Positions 33,875 to 46,765 of a DNA stretch of 64,000 bases are shown here, piece after piece. Source of the stretch: Pogonophryne albipinna (Eukaryota; Chordata; Actinopteri; Perciformes; Artedidraconidae); the NCBI GenBank assembly GCA_028583405.1, contig CM053251.1, forward strand, positions 437,778 through 501,777, written 5' to 3'. Every line of letters starts with the position of its first letter. Position 1 is the stretch's first letter. The notes beneath the pieces are model-generated. The model was not told the origin of the DNA. It saw only the letters and a list, made by a program, of their open reading frames with translations, and made no database searches. Both the position numbers and the translations under genes were made by a program.

Positions 33875-34190
33875 ATGCTGACTGCAGTGGGACTCGTACT
33901 TGCTACCCCCTGATTCGAAGTCCAGCACTCTATCCACTGAGCCACAGCTGCCAATACTCAATTCAGAACATGTGATATGTTGTTAATCCAGTAGTACAGA
34001 CCGCTGTCAAGACTGTAATGACCGTTGCTAAGGACGATCAAAAAAGAAAAAGGGGTTAAAAAAAAACGTAATTATGACATTTTTTCACACAAATCATGAT
34101 GACTTGCAAATTATTTGGTGGCCCACTTGCGATGCCTTCGCGGACCACTAGGGGGCCACGGCCCACAGGTTGGGAACCGCTGCACTAGAG

Positions 34191-37100
34191 GCTTACTTAT
34201 ATCTAAAACTTCATAAAGAAAAAAATACAATAGTTTTCAAGCATTTTTCAGGAGTTGGCTAGGATGTGACAATCCCAGGGACTTAATTTGATAAACTTAC
34301 TACCTGAGTATTCACAATGACATCACTCGTATCAAACAGTTTGCTCTCCGTCCATGTTCTCTGAAGCTCACATTGTGGTGTTATGAAAGACTCCTGCCTG
34401 TTGCTCTCGCTCTCAGCCCGCCCCGAGGAGGCCGTCTGGACCCGGCGACTCATTTTTAGCCGTCTTCAAGATGCCTGATGAGATGTAGCGGCAGACAGCT
34501 GGATTGATTGGCCCCTCTTGAGCACACAGGCCTTGATTACAACTCCACTCAAGTGCCCCCTCCCCCGTTGATTTCCCCAGTCTTGTTCCCTTCGTCTGCT
34601 GCCTGTCTCTTTTTCCTCATGATTTATTTTTCCCTTCAAAGAGAGAGGGTGGATGAGGAGAGACTGCTGAGGAGTGAATAGAAAAAAGAGCAGAATGACT
34701 AACGTGGATTTGGCTCTGGAAAAGTAGAACAGGGCGAGGATGTTGAGGACGTGTTTGAGATTAATTTGGAATCACTGTGAGAGGATTAGATCAATATTTT
34801 AAGAACTGAGTTTACTAGAATTTGTCACACGCTGATTGGTATTTGTCTGGGTTATACATTAGGAATCTCATAAACAGGCATCATTGTCAGAAGAGAGGGG
34901 TGTTAAACGGATTATTCAGGCTCTACTTGTACAAATTGCTGTCATGGATAGTAGTATTTTGGTACACTGGCAGTGATCTAATACTCTCATACTAGCATAT
35001 TTTTGGGTCAGTTCCCCCAAAAAGTGCACATATCTTCTCCCTTTACCTCTTGTACTATGCAATGCCCATTTTAAGATGTATATGACACCATCTGAATACA
35101 GTGAGTTGTGTTTGTGGAGCTCACAGCATTGAAAGATCACATTGGAAAAGTCTGACACCACAGTTTCATCTTGTAAAGTTTTTCAAAGATGACCTGTGGA
35201 TATTTTCAAAATGTTGAATTATAGAAACTGCTCCAGGAGAGAAGACAGTGATAAACTTAAAGCCAAAGGGGGCTTTAAAAAACCAACTCAATCCCTCACT
35301 AGAACAGGAATATTTTCTTCACTTCTGACTGACTGTAGTCTGAGACCTTTTAATAAAACCTGAATGTCTCCACACTAATTCTACTTTAGCCCTCAAAACA
35401 ACTCAGTATCTTATTTTTTCTTTATCAATATACAATATGATTCTCACATGATTTCTATAGATCGTCAAAAGGGCTAATACAGAGGGACAATATGGTATTT
35501 TTCTAAATAGATAAAGCTATTGATATTCTTTATTTACTTGAACAAATCCCGCAAGAAAACCTGAACCAACAATGAACTGGTTTTGACTAAATTACAGGTT
35601 TCTGTCCCAGAATAAACTCAGTTTTTGTCTCAAGTGAAAATGAGTTTTCTGTCTTGAGTTGAACTCAGTTTGGTTTATTGGTTTAACTCAGTTTCTGTCC
35701 TGGAATAAACTCAGTTTTTGTCTCAAGTTAAACCAGTTTCTGTCAACGATTAAACTCTGTTTCTGTCTTGTAATAAACTCAGTTTTTCTAACGTTAAACC
35801 ATGTGTCTGTGTCAGTTTTAACTCAGGTTTTGGAGTGCTTTCAGTCTTACTTTATCAAATCGTTGGACCTCCGATTTTATGGTAACAATGATCATATTTG
35901 CTGTTCAGGACATGGTTCGGGTCAGATACAAAGTGTGGTGGAAATTCCACCACTCAATTCACCTTCTGGTAAGAAAATGACAAATATACAATCTTAAACC
36001 AACGTCGTGTTATTTAATAAAGGAGTTATAGCATTTAACAGAATCAATCATATTTCCAGCTGGAAAGGACATACTGCATTAGTAGATAATACCAGGATCT
36101 GACCCTGTTACACAGAAAAGCAATGTCATTTATACAGATGAGACACAGGAAGGAAGGCAATCCACATTACAGTCCTAAATTGGGTCGGGGGGCAGACAGA
36201 AGGGGAAGCGCAGCATGTTAATTACAAGCCCTAAACATCCATATGATAATTGCCTGACATTGGTCATGGCGACACCCTTCTGTCTGACAACATTTTGTAG
36301 CCAGGAGACCTACAAACATATTGAATCACTGTAAATTCCCATCATACAAAGTTGTTGTCCAGCTTCACTATGTTGTTACGCTCGGCTGATTCATAGAGTC
36401 TCTCAAAGGGTTGACCTACAATCTTTGAGCAGATTGGTGGAGCAGTTTTGATTTTAAAGCGGAAGACAAACACTTGAACCATTTCGTATTGCAATACTGC
36501 ATAAGTTAAAGTCAGTGTTGTCTCAGGTTAAACTCAGTTATTTTCCAAGTAAAACTAAATGTATATGTATTTTTCCTCCAGGTTGAAATGTCCTGATTAT
36601 TGTACTAGCGTTTTTCTACAGGGTTTGACATCCTGACAGAGACTTGTCAGCGTGAATCTCAAGTTCGCACCTTACACAAGTGGAGTACAGTCCACCTGGC
36701 TTTTATATTATATCTTTCTTCTGTTCCCAAGTTGAAATGTCCCTCACTGTGGCTGTTCCTGTCTGCTGCTCGGTGTTTCATGTAGAGGAGAAGTGAGAGG
36801 CAGTTGAGAGCTTCAAAGGCTGCGGGTGACATTTACTGCTCAGTATCTTCAAAGACCAGGCCCTCTTTTGTAGTTCTTCTTTTTGTGTATAATTAATGTA
36901 GCCCTTCCTACGGATTTTTCTCTTCTTTATACTTGCTTTTTGGAGCTGGATTAGAACAGCAGATTAAGGGAACTGCACCTTAATTTTTTAATTTGCATTC
37001 ACGGGAACTTCAAACCGCAGCGACAAGCTTTTGCCGATCAAGCGTTTGTCGCAGCAGAGAGGTTAGAGAGAGTCTGGGTGGAACTATGATCAAAGATTGT

Positions 37101-37610
37101 TTTGTAACTTGCTCAGGTTTAATGTTAGAAGAAGCTGCATGCTTTCTGCAGAGAGAAAGGCATGCAGAGGGATTGCGATTGACACGAATGTCAGTAAATT
37201 CCCCAAGAAAAGTACATCTCATACGTAGTCATATTTCACAAGATCAGAAAACTAATATCAGTTGTTATTACACGGCCAAGTTGAAAACTGGATTCTTATT
37301 GGTCAATTTGGACATTTCAGAGGTTGTTAATACTCGCTAACACACCGCTGCTAAGCATTACATGGACGTTACTAAGGGGGATCAGGGGACTATGTTAAAG
37401 ACGTTATATAACATTTCATTAAACACTGTCACCCCCCCCCCGCGGCATTACAATGTCCGTCTTTTCACTGAATTGTCGTCTTGAAAAAGGTACTCACAAC
37501 AATTCCGCAACAACTTCCTCTTCACCTGTTGCACTTGTCATTTCAACGTTAGAAACAATAAAACGGCATGAATTGCTTCGTCGCATTCATCTAGATCCTC
37601 TGTCTCGAGC
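34191..37610. other. Intronic stretch, mostly without recognisable features
   Basis: Between about 35590 and 35830 a degenerate tandem repeat of roughly 30-40 bp is built on aataaactcagtttttgtct and related words. A C-run lies at about 37430. Region 34370-34640 is GC-richer and non-repetitive within the window. No exon with splice sites and recognisable protein was found; the ORF at 36993-37340 has no domain I know. Confidence 0.5.
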
Positions 37611-38055
37611 CAGTTAACTAGCGGGCCTTCTAGAATACCCTGGAACCGAGGGGAACTCTGAAAGAATACACCCATTGGCTACAAATCAATATCTGATTGG
37701 TTGATCAAACTGTCAGTCCAAACGTACGCTCTCATTCAGTGCAACGGCCAGGGCATTCTATCAAGGATGTAGAATACCTTGGTTGAAGGATATTCTACCC
37801 AGAGACCCAGAACAAGATCTGATTGGTTGCTTTCTTTTCTAACACAAAACCACTGAAATGCGTAGTGCATGGTCCGAGAAGGACAAACACATCAACGTAA
37901 CACTGTAATATTACAGATCAACAACACAGATACCATTCTCATTTATTCATTTTATTACATTTTATTTATATAATTAAATCGATTTTTTGTTTGTTTTATC
38001 TGAGTGTTCCAGGGTATTCTCTGAATACCTTGAAGGCCCTGACGGTTCGCCACTG
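37611..38055. mobile_element. Probable hAT MITE with degraded left end
   Basis: Left gggccttctagaataccctg and right cagggtattct...gaaggccctgac form an inverted pair, with 11 extra bases in the right arm. The right terminus gttcgccactg looks hAT-like; the left is diverged (cagttaactagcgggcc) and no target duplication is visible. Confidence 0.5.
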
Positions 38056-39582
38056 GTCAGTATATCTGAAATGACTAAGTTAGCTACGTTAGGTAGCTAG
38101 CTCACAGCAGATCTGCGATAATATTATAAGGAGTCATGTGATCACATTGTTAAAATAAGCCAATAAAATGTAACAACTTTCCTACAACATTGACAGTTGG
38201 CCTACTTTCAACGTCAAAAAGTCCGAGCTGTGTGCGTCACTTTTTAGTGTCCCCATATCCGTTGGGTTTTGAGCTTCTTGCTGCGTTTTTCATTTGCGGC
38301 GCATTGTGTTTGAAATGTTTAGTTTATGCAGCGCTTAATATAAATCTTAATTTGCATGTGTTTTTACACCTCTATGTTTTTTTATTCGCATCATTCTTGA
38401 AGCTACAGAAGCATTTCTCCCAAAGGAAATGTTTTGAGTCGTTGTAACGCGTTTGCACGTGTCGGCCACCATACATTTCCCAATATAGGACACAGAAGTG
38501 AAATCTAATCCAGTCTATTCAACTGGTAATCATAATGGAAAAATAATCTGCTTTTGTTAGAATAACTAGCGCTCCGTAGACTGATATGCATCTCTTAAAT
38601 CACATTTCTGACATGCAGCTTTGTGCAGTTAAGCCGACAATATAACAGATCAGCAAAGGTCAGGGTGCCTCGATGCCTCAGGGTGTGTGTGTGTGTGTGT
38701 GTGTGTGTCTGAGATTTGAAGACTTTGTCTAATTCCACTTGTCAACACACAGGTGAGAAAATCACTGCGAGGATAATAAGATTGAGGAAAGTGTTGCATT
38801 AGCACCTTGAAGTGTAAATAGCTTCTTATATTGCCTATTAGACCCAGATAACCTGCGAGGTAGAGGGTGATGGAGGTGCTGGGTGGGAGGATTCACAGAA
38901 AAAACATATTAGCTGTGTCAAAACAGACAGAAAAAACCTCAGAAGAATATAATTAGGATTTTCTATCCACGTGTCTGTTTGTGTTTTAATCTGCTAGTGA
39001 TGAAAGACGGGTTATTTGTTTCTTCAGCTGCAATATCCTGTCGCCCTCGCTGCCGGCAAAAAAAAGAAGGAATATCTGCCGCCCTCCCCTCCTCTCCTCT
39101 TTTCTCTCTTCTTCTCTGGGTTTTGCATTATAAAGAGATCTCATCTCATCCACCTTTTGCCAGGTTTTGCCTTTGATATTATTTATTAGCGCAGGTATTG
39201 AACAGTTCTAGTGCCTTGAATGAGGGGCCCCCTCGTCGTCTTCTTCTCCCCACAATCAATACCGTTCCACATTACATATACGTCAGCTCCGAGTGCAATA
39301 TCGCTCGCTCCCAACCTGCTGCCTAATTAAAAAGATAAGCGGCTTCCTTTGAAGGCTGCTTTAATGGGCCGCTGCCTTGTTTCTAGGCGTGAATATTGAA
39401 CAGAATCATGACTTTGCTGGAGATTCGGTTCATTTTGTGTAGATTACTCTGGCATGAGGCCAGGATCACATGGAGCCACTCTGATTGGTTCATTTTGGTT
39501 TTAATGGAGAAATGTGATGTCAAAGGCTTGTGAAGCATAACCAGGACATGACTTATTGGACTTTTAGTGAGTAAAAGACCAT
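38056..39582. other. Gene-free intronic stretch
   Basis: A short (TG)n tract lies at about 38683-38709. From about 38960 to 39420 the sequence is non-repetitive within the window and could be a conserved intronic element, but nothing in the sequence proves that. Confidence 0.45.
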
Positions 39583-40045
39583 TGTAGCGGCCAAAATCAT
39601 ATAGAAATAAAACAGATAATTAACTTAAAAATAATACAGCCGCTGAGGCACTAGTTAGCAGATCTTACGCAGGGCAATGATCCAGGTCCAGACAAGATTC
39701 TCCATTTGTGCAGTTTATTCCGATAACAAAGTACAACGAACAGGTTTCCTATATCCCTTTTCCTTAAGCCTTTCCTATGGCTTTCCTTTTGCTGGCTTGA
39801 AACACCCTGTTAAAAAACCGTTTGCCTACTAGTGCTCTGGCTCCCACTTCCACCTGTCTCCAATATATACAATTACACCAGGTGCTCTCATCACCCAGTG
39901 CCCAAAACATGCCTTCAAAATAAAAGCATAGAAACTACTTTAACTTATGAGACTAACTAAGAATACATTTACAATAAACACGATAAACAGCAAGAAAATA
40001 AATGTTAAACTATTAAATAATATAAAGAGATATATAGCTCCAACA
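39583..40045. mobile_element. Solo LTR, 463 bp, with 5-bp target duplication ACCAT
   Basis: Starts TGTAGCGGCC and ends GCTCCAACA (TG...CA). ACCAT occurs at 39578-39582 and 40046-40050. A minus-strand AATAAA opposite 39716-39721 hints that its transcription direction is minus. It lies immediately next to the 72-bp-repeat host sequence. No internal retroelement coding sequence is present. Confidence 0.82.
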
Positions 40046-40255
40046 ACCATAGACGTCCACTTTTGATTGGAAGGAAACTTGGGAGTGTTTTTAGTAGTGC
40101 AGTGATTACTTTTTGTTCAGGAAGTATCTCAGGGGCTCCCTCCACAAAAAGAATGGGATTTCCCTGTTGGATATTGAAAAAATAACCTTTGTAACCAACA
40201 CATGTTTATGATAATTACATGTTTTGTGTGTAGATGTAATGGGCTAAAATAATAA

Positions 40256-40884
40256 GCTAATGTTGGGCTATAAAGGAACTACAGCACGGTCACATGACTT
40301 CACATCGCCACCGCTAAGCTAAAGGTGGCTAATGTTGGCTTATAAAGGAACTACAGCACGGTCACATGACTTCACATCACCACCACTAAGCTAAAGGTGG
40401 CTAATGTTGGGCTATAAAGGAACTACAGCACGGTCACATGACTTCACGTCACCACCGCTAAGCTAAAGGCGGCTAATGTTGGGCTATAAAGGAACTACAG
40501 CACGGTCACATGACTTCACGTCACCACCGCTAAGCTAAAGGCGGCTAATGTTGGGCTATAAAGGAACTACAGCACGGTCACATGACTTCACGTCACCACC
40601 GCTAAGCTAAAGGTGGCTAATGTTGGGCTATAAAGGAACTACAGCACGGTCACATGACTTCACGTCGCCACCGCTAAGCTAAAGGTGGCTAATGTTGGCT
40701 ATAAAGGAACTACAGCACACGGTCACATGACTTCACGTCGCCACCGCTAAGCTAAAGGTGGCTAATGTTGGGCTATAAAGGAACTACAGCACGGTCACAT
40801 GACTTCACGTCACCACCGCTAAGCTAAAGGCGGCTAATGTTGGGCTATAACGGAACTACAGCACGGTCACATGACTTCACGTCA
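40256..40884 (+). repeat. 72-bp minisatellite, about 8.7 copies
   Basis: Unit gctaatgttgggctataaag + gaactacagcacggtcacat + gacttcacgtcaccaccgct + aagctaaaggtg, 72 bp. Variants are mostly aagg[c/t]gg and cgtc[g/a]cc. The flanking sequence at 40051-40255 is a diverged relative of 48640-48848 and 52845-53082, where the same unit occurs about 4.2 and 1.2 times. Confidence 0.95.
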
Positions 40885-41214
40885 CACTGTGGCCGAGCCA
40901 TACTATATATTTCGTATTTTCTTTGGTACTTTTACTAAGTATAATTTGTTGATCATACTTTTGCACTGTTACTTGAGGGCTATTTCGGATGCAGGAGTGT
41001 AAGAGGCAACTAATAAATAGGAAATTATGATTTGATGTGGAAACTGTGTGCTTTTCTCAGTTTAACTTCATATACACTGATATACTTTGACTAAATACGT
41101 TTGGAGGATATTAAATGTAGTGGGTGAGATTTGTAACTTGTTAACACTGCAGTCATTACATAAAGTGGGATTACTCGTTTGATGACGCCTGATGTTTTAT
41201 TAAAATCATAATAA
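40885..41214. other. Gene-free intronic stretch
   Basis: Ordinary AT-rich sequence; nothing recognised. Confidence 0.5.
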
Positions 41215-41640
41215 TAAATAATAATATATTTATTTTGTTAGCGCTTTTACAGGTGCTCAAAGACTCCTTACAGATATAGTGAAAAGAAAAGAAAAGAACA
41301 ACAAATACATATACATAGTTAAAGTCAAATTAAAATCAAGCAATACAAAAACAATCACACATAAAAGCCAGATTGGAAGAGGTGAGTGTTTTGAAGGTGG
41401 TGAGGTCAGTGCAGTCTCTGTATGGGTTGGGGGAGTGAGTTCCAGAGGGAGGGGGCAGCGACGGAGAAGGCTCTGTCCCCCCAGGTCCGGTGATTGATGC
41501 GGGTGGGGATGGATAGGAGGTTGGCTTCTGATGAGCGGAGGCAGCGGGAAGGGTGTGGTGGTGCAGCAGGTCTGTGAGGTAGGGGGGGGGGGGCCCTGAT
41601 TGTTGAGGGCTTATATGAACTGCAGTAACAGGACTGCATG
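41215..41640 (-). repeat. L2-type LINE 3' end with C-terminal reverse-transcriptase remnant
   Basis: On the minus strand 41639-41406 reads LRSSEANLLSIPTRINHRTW, then GDRAFSVAAPSLWNSLP, the typical C-terminal tail of L2/CR1-like LINE polymerases. The following 190 bp is A/T-rich and fits the 3' untranslated end, finishing near 41215. The rest of the LINE is absent (5' truncation is usual). A G-run sits at about 41582. Confidence 0.75.
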
Positions 41641-42436
41641 CTCCTTATTTTGAAATGCAGGAATCACCTCATTAGGCTTTCAGGTGCTATCCAACATTGG
41701 CTGAGCGACACTCATATATTTTATTTGGATCGGTGGAAAATGTGTTTACTCAAGGTTTGTGCTTGAGTATTTCTATGTTATGCTACTCTATACTTAACAT
41801 TTATTGTGCATATATTGTACGTTTACTCAAATATATATGTCTTTGACAGCTGCAGTAAGTAACACAATCAGCAAATACATGCACAACATAAGGATAATTA
41901 ACTGATTTATACATAAGGTAACCTGGCAGAATATACAATTGTTAAATAAACCAAGAAAAACATTATCCATTATAATTATCCTTCCTTCTATCCATCTCCA
42001 CCTTGTCATCCAACGATATGATTTACATGTAGGCCATCCTTACTCATAATGAGTAATTCAACTTTTGGTATTTTATTTTTATATACGTTTTGACTGCATG
42101 ACTTTTACCTTTTAACGGAGTATTTCTGCATTACTGCAACATGTTTGTGTATTTCTGTCACCGCTGATTGCAGCCCAAAGCAGACAGGTTTAAAGAGCAG
42201 GTGGAAAACAGTTCTGATTCTCCAGAGAGAAAACACAGGCAGTCTCAGACTCCATAAAGCATCAGCATCAGCTGGAGGAAGAGGGAGGAAAGTGTGTGTG
42301 TGTTTGTGTATGTGTGTATGTGTGTGCCTGTGTGTTAGTGAGACAGATATTTGGATCTGCAACCGTCACATTCCTCCAGACACGTGGCAAGGCCATCACA
42401 TCCCAACTGCCAGCTGCTGAGAAAGAGAGCTGCCTG
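41641..42436. other. Gene-free intronic stretch
   Basis: A short TG-rich tract lies at about 42293-42335. No gene seen. Confidence 0.5.
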
Positions 42437-42482
42437 ACACACACACATACATACACACTCACACATACACACTCACACACAC

Positions 42483-42570
<88 letters not shown>
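42437..42570. repeat. (CA)n microsatellite
   Basis: CA tract with a few taca and ctca interruptions at its start. The Val/Cys and His/Thr ORFs here are artefacts. Confidence 0.97.
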
Positions 42571-42572
<2 letters not shown>

Positions 42573-42673
42573 CTTCCCCCTCGCTCCACTGCTTGGCTGG
42601 CATGGGACCAAGTCCTGCATAATGGCTCTGCCAAGGCGGATATGTTCACCAGTTAACTGGCTGCTGCCAACAG

Positions 42674-42850
<177 letters not shown>

Positions 42851-43748
42851 TGCATATAGAGAGGTTGCGCTTGCATCCATTGTAGCAGAACTGTATGTTG
42901 TTTGAATCAAACACTGTCTGTTGTCATATTTACAAAAATATGTATTGTTCTTTTATATTTTCTAACTTTGTCATTTACCATTTGTGTCAAAAAATAATAG
43001 ATGTTAGCAGCTCTCGTAATGTAGAAATCAGTTGTCAGACATATGGTCATGTTTGGTGTCAGAAACCAAGAATCTGCCAGTCAACTGCCTTATCTCTGGG
43101 TCAGGGTTAGGTTTAAGGCCAATATTGTTCAAGAGTCCGTCAGAAAGTAGTGAAAACTTCCTTTCTGAACGCACCGTTGTGTGAACTTGACAATCTGTCA
43201 AACTGACAAACCCACCAACTGACAGCCCTGCCTGTTTTATTCTGCCATCGCTCAGGTGTGCAGAGGTGGAAAAAACACCTTCCTCCCCATTCCTCATTTT
43301 CCTCTGTCCTGCTCAGTATTTCATAGCCTGCAAAGGAAACACTGCAGGAGAAAAGGTACCTGGGAAAGTAATTTGTGATCTGCTTCTTGCACGGTCTTCA
43401 TGGGTCATCCTCAATCTGGCTCTCCTAACAATATGAACAAAATGTAACCTTGTGTTTTACACAATATGTCATTTATACTAATATGTATATATAGTATATT
43501 TGGTCACAGTGGTTAAGATAAGGATCAGCTAATCCTATCTCAGGAAGAGGAGAGCAATGGTTGCCCGATCAATTACGTAAAACATATATTACATCTTCTC
43601 ATCTCATTTTCACAGATGTCCAAATTAGGTCCAATGTCTATTCTCAACAACTTTACCATAACCTCTAAATACTTCTCTTAGCAGCATTTCTTACATGATT
43701 TGTGTTTGTTGCCAAATGATGGTCCAGTGTGTCCAATGCTAAAAGACA
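42851..43748. other. Gene-free intronic stretch
   Basis: No defined repeat or exon recognised. Confidence 0.5.
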
Positions 43749-43927
43749 GGCGTGTGGCGCAGTGGGTTGAGCATTGGTGTTCGGATCAGGGGGGCACAGG
43801 TTCAAACCCCACTGCAGTCAGCATGTCGTTGTGTCCCTGAGACACTTCACCCCAAATTGCTCCTGTGGGGATTGCCCACAGTATTGAGTATTTTAGTCGC
43901 TTTGGATAACAAGTGACAAGGGACATG
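43749..43927 (+). repeat. tRNA-derived SINE, plus strand
   Basis: Head GGCGTGTGGCGCAGTGGGTT (box A-like) and GGTTCAAACCCC (box B), then gctcctgtggggattgccca and the tail tcgctttggataacaagtga. Same family as the split SINE at 32562-33955. Not a functional tRNA gene. Confidence 0.8.
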
Positions 43928-44780
43928 CCCGGACTGACCATCGGGAGGACCGGGAGGTCTTCCGATGGCCTGGCCTGCTGGCCTGGCGATTTTTTTATTT
44001 GTTTTAAGGTATTGTTTACGCTACGCTCATAGGCGGATTTTGCTGGGGGGCAGGGGGGGCATTGCCCCCCCTAGTGGCTGAAATATGTTACAGCATTACT
44101 ACGTCTAAAACTGTTCCAATACAAATATTTCGTATATCAATATTTTAATAAGGTAGGACACTGGTTAATAATATTGTAGCGTGTTCAAGTAACCAAGGGA
44201 TATAGTAGTTATCAAATAAGTATAAGATGTGCACGGTTATGATACGTTTTACAGTTATGTAATGCTCTGTTGTTGGGGGGAGAGACCGCCCCTTCCATAT
44301 GAGTGTGTGTGTACGGCGGGCATGAGGCGTGCATGACGGGACGAGTTGTGTTCGTATGTGGAAAAGTCATACTCAGTGCGGTGAGCACTGGCTTTATTGC
44401 TACTGTATCCGTAGCACCCCACGCAATAGCTGGGACTGTGTACTGACGTCAGTAAAAAAGGTTTCCCCCCCAAGCGCAAATGTCAAACTCTGCCTATGGC
44501 TACGCTGTGCAAATGTGGGTCTGCCTCACACAGGGTGACTGTCTGTCTACATGATGTGGCCTGCCGACATGGCCACTGTCAATAAGATCATATACCAAAT
44601 TCCTCGATTGGTCTCTGTGTCATTCAAGGTCGGGAGGGTGTGTGTATGCGTGGCACGAGCGAGCGAGAGAAAGAGAGAGAGTGCGCACCGGTTACTTGAG
44701 ACGGAGAGAGATAACTACAGCTCAGGTGAGGTGAGGACTCTCTGAGTGTTTAGATAGTTAACTTAGTCTAAGTTATCTCA
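43928..44780. other. Repeat-derived sequence around a hAT MITE
   Basis: Sequence at 43928-44019 (gaccatcgggaggaccggga...) continues after the MITE at 44507 onward. It looks like a fragment of another element, but its family and ends were not determined. ORFs here are not credible genes. Confidence 0.4.
44028..44498. mobile_element. hAT MITE, 471 bp, with 8-bp target duplication GCTACGCT
   Basis: Left end CATAGGCGGATTTTGC and right end ...AACTCTGCCTATG are inverted. GCTACGCT is exact at 44020-44027 and 44499-44506. The left end continues with G- and C-runs (ggggggcattgcccccccta) that can form a hairpin. No transposase. Confidence 0.85.
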
Positions 44781-45697
<917 letters not shown>

Positions 45698-45869
45698 TCA
45701 AGCTCACACACAGAGACATGCACCATGCACTAAAGAGGAAAATCACGAGGCATTCAAAGCTATCTGAATGAAAATGAGGCGATTGAGATGCAGGAAGAAG
45801 ATGAGTAAAAATCCTTCAGGTCGTACCTGTGGATGTTTTACTTTTTATGTTACATTTTTTCTGGCATAT

Positions 45870-46090
45870 TCTGATGGAAAAAAAGTGAGAATTCTGATTA
45901 AAAAAAAGGTCAGAATTGAGAGAAAGAAAAAATCGTAATTTTGAGAAAAAACAAATCGAAATCTGATAAAATAGTCGGATTTATGAGAAAAAAAATCGGA
46001 TTATGATTAAAAAAAGGAATTGAGAGAAACATTTTGATATTTAGAGAAAAATAAATCTGAATTCTGCAAAAAAATCTAAATTCGGAGACT
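45870..46090. repeat. Degenerate A-rich repeat, reverse complement of the TTTTTCAGAATTT family
   Basis: Words such as aaaaaaaggtcagaattgag and gaaaaaaaaatcgga recur irregularly. It matches in reverse the low-complexity tracts at 26 kb and 29.7-30.6 kb. Confidence 0.6.
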
Positions 46091-46327
46091 AACGTTGGAA
46101 TTTCATCAAGTGAAAGCTATATTAGAACTAGAGGCCATATTGATAAACACTGCTTTGTAATATACCGTTCTTTATTTGTATTAAATGTATTGTGATCCCC
46201 CTTTTAAAAACCTTTACCAGTCATCTCACGTTTTTTTCGATGTAACTGTAAGAGAATACAGGTTTACCTTTTTACTGTTTCCTCATCGCGTAATCCTGTT
46301 ACATTCTATCCGTTACTCCCCAAGCTT

Positions 46328-46764
<437 letters not shown>

Positions 46765-46765
<1 letters not shown>

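Larger units (their letters stand above)
32562..33955 (-). repeat. tRNA-derived SINE, minus strand, split twice
   Basis: The minus-strand head begins near 33955 with GGCAGCTGTGGCTCAGTGGA (box A) and a degraded box B (tacgagtccca). Body pieces are 33883-33955, 33341-33415 (gctcctgtggggattgtcca on the minus strand) and 32562-32596 (tttggataaaagcgtctaac on the minus strand). Joined, these give the same order as the SINE at 43749-43927. Confidence 0.78.
32386..34182. mobile_element. hAT-like element with CAGCGGTTCCCAACC ends, host of three nested insertions
   Basis: Left end CAGCGGTTCCCAACC and right end GGTTGGGAACCGCTG are inverted repeats of 15 bp. Flanks TACTAGAG (32378-32385) and CACTAGAG (34183-34190) are a near-perfect 8-bp duplication, as expected for hAT transposons. 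Only the two arms (about 32386-32560 and 33960-34182) belong to it; the middle is a SINE containing a solo LTR and another hAT MITE. No transposase remains. Confidence 0.85.
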
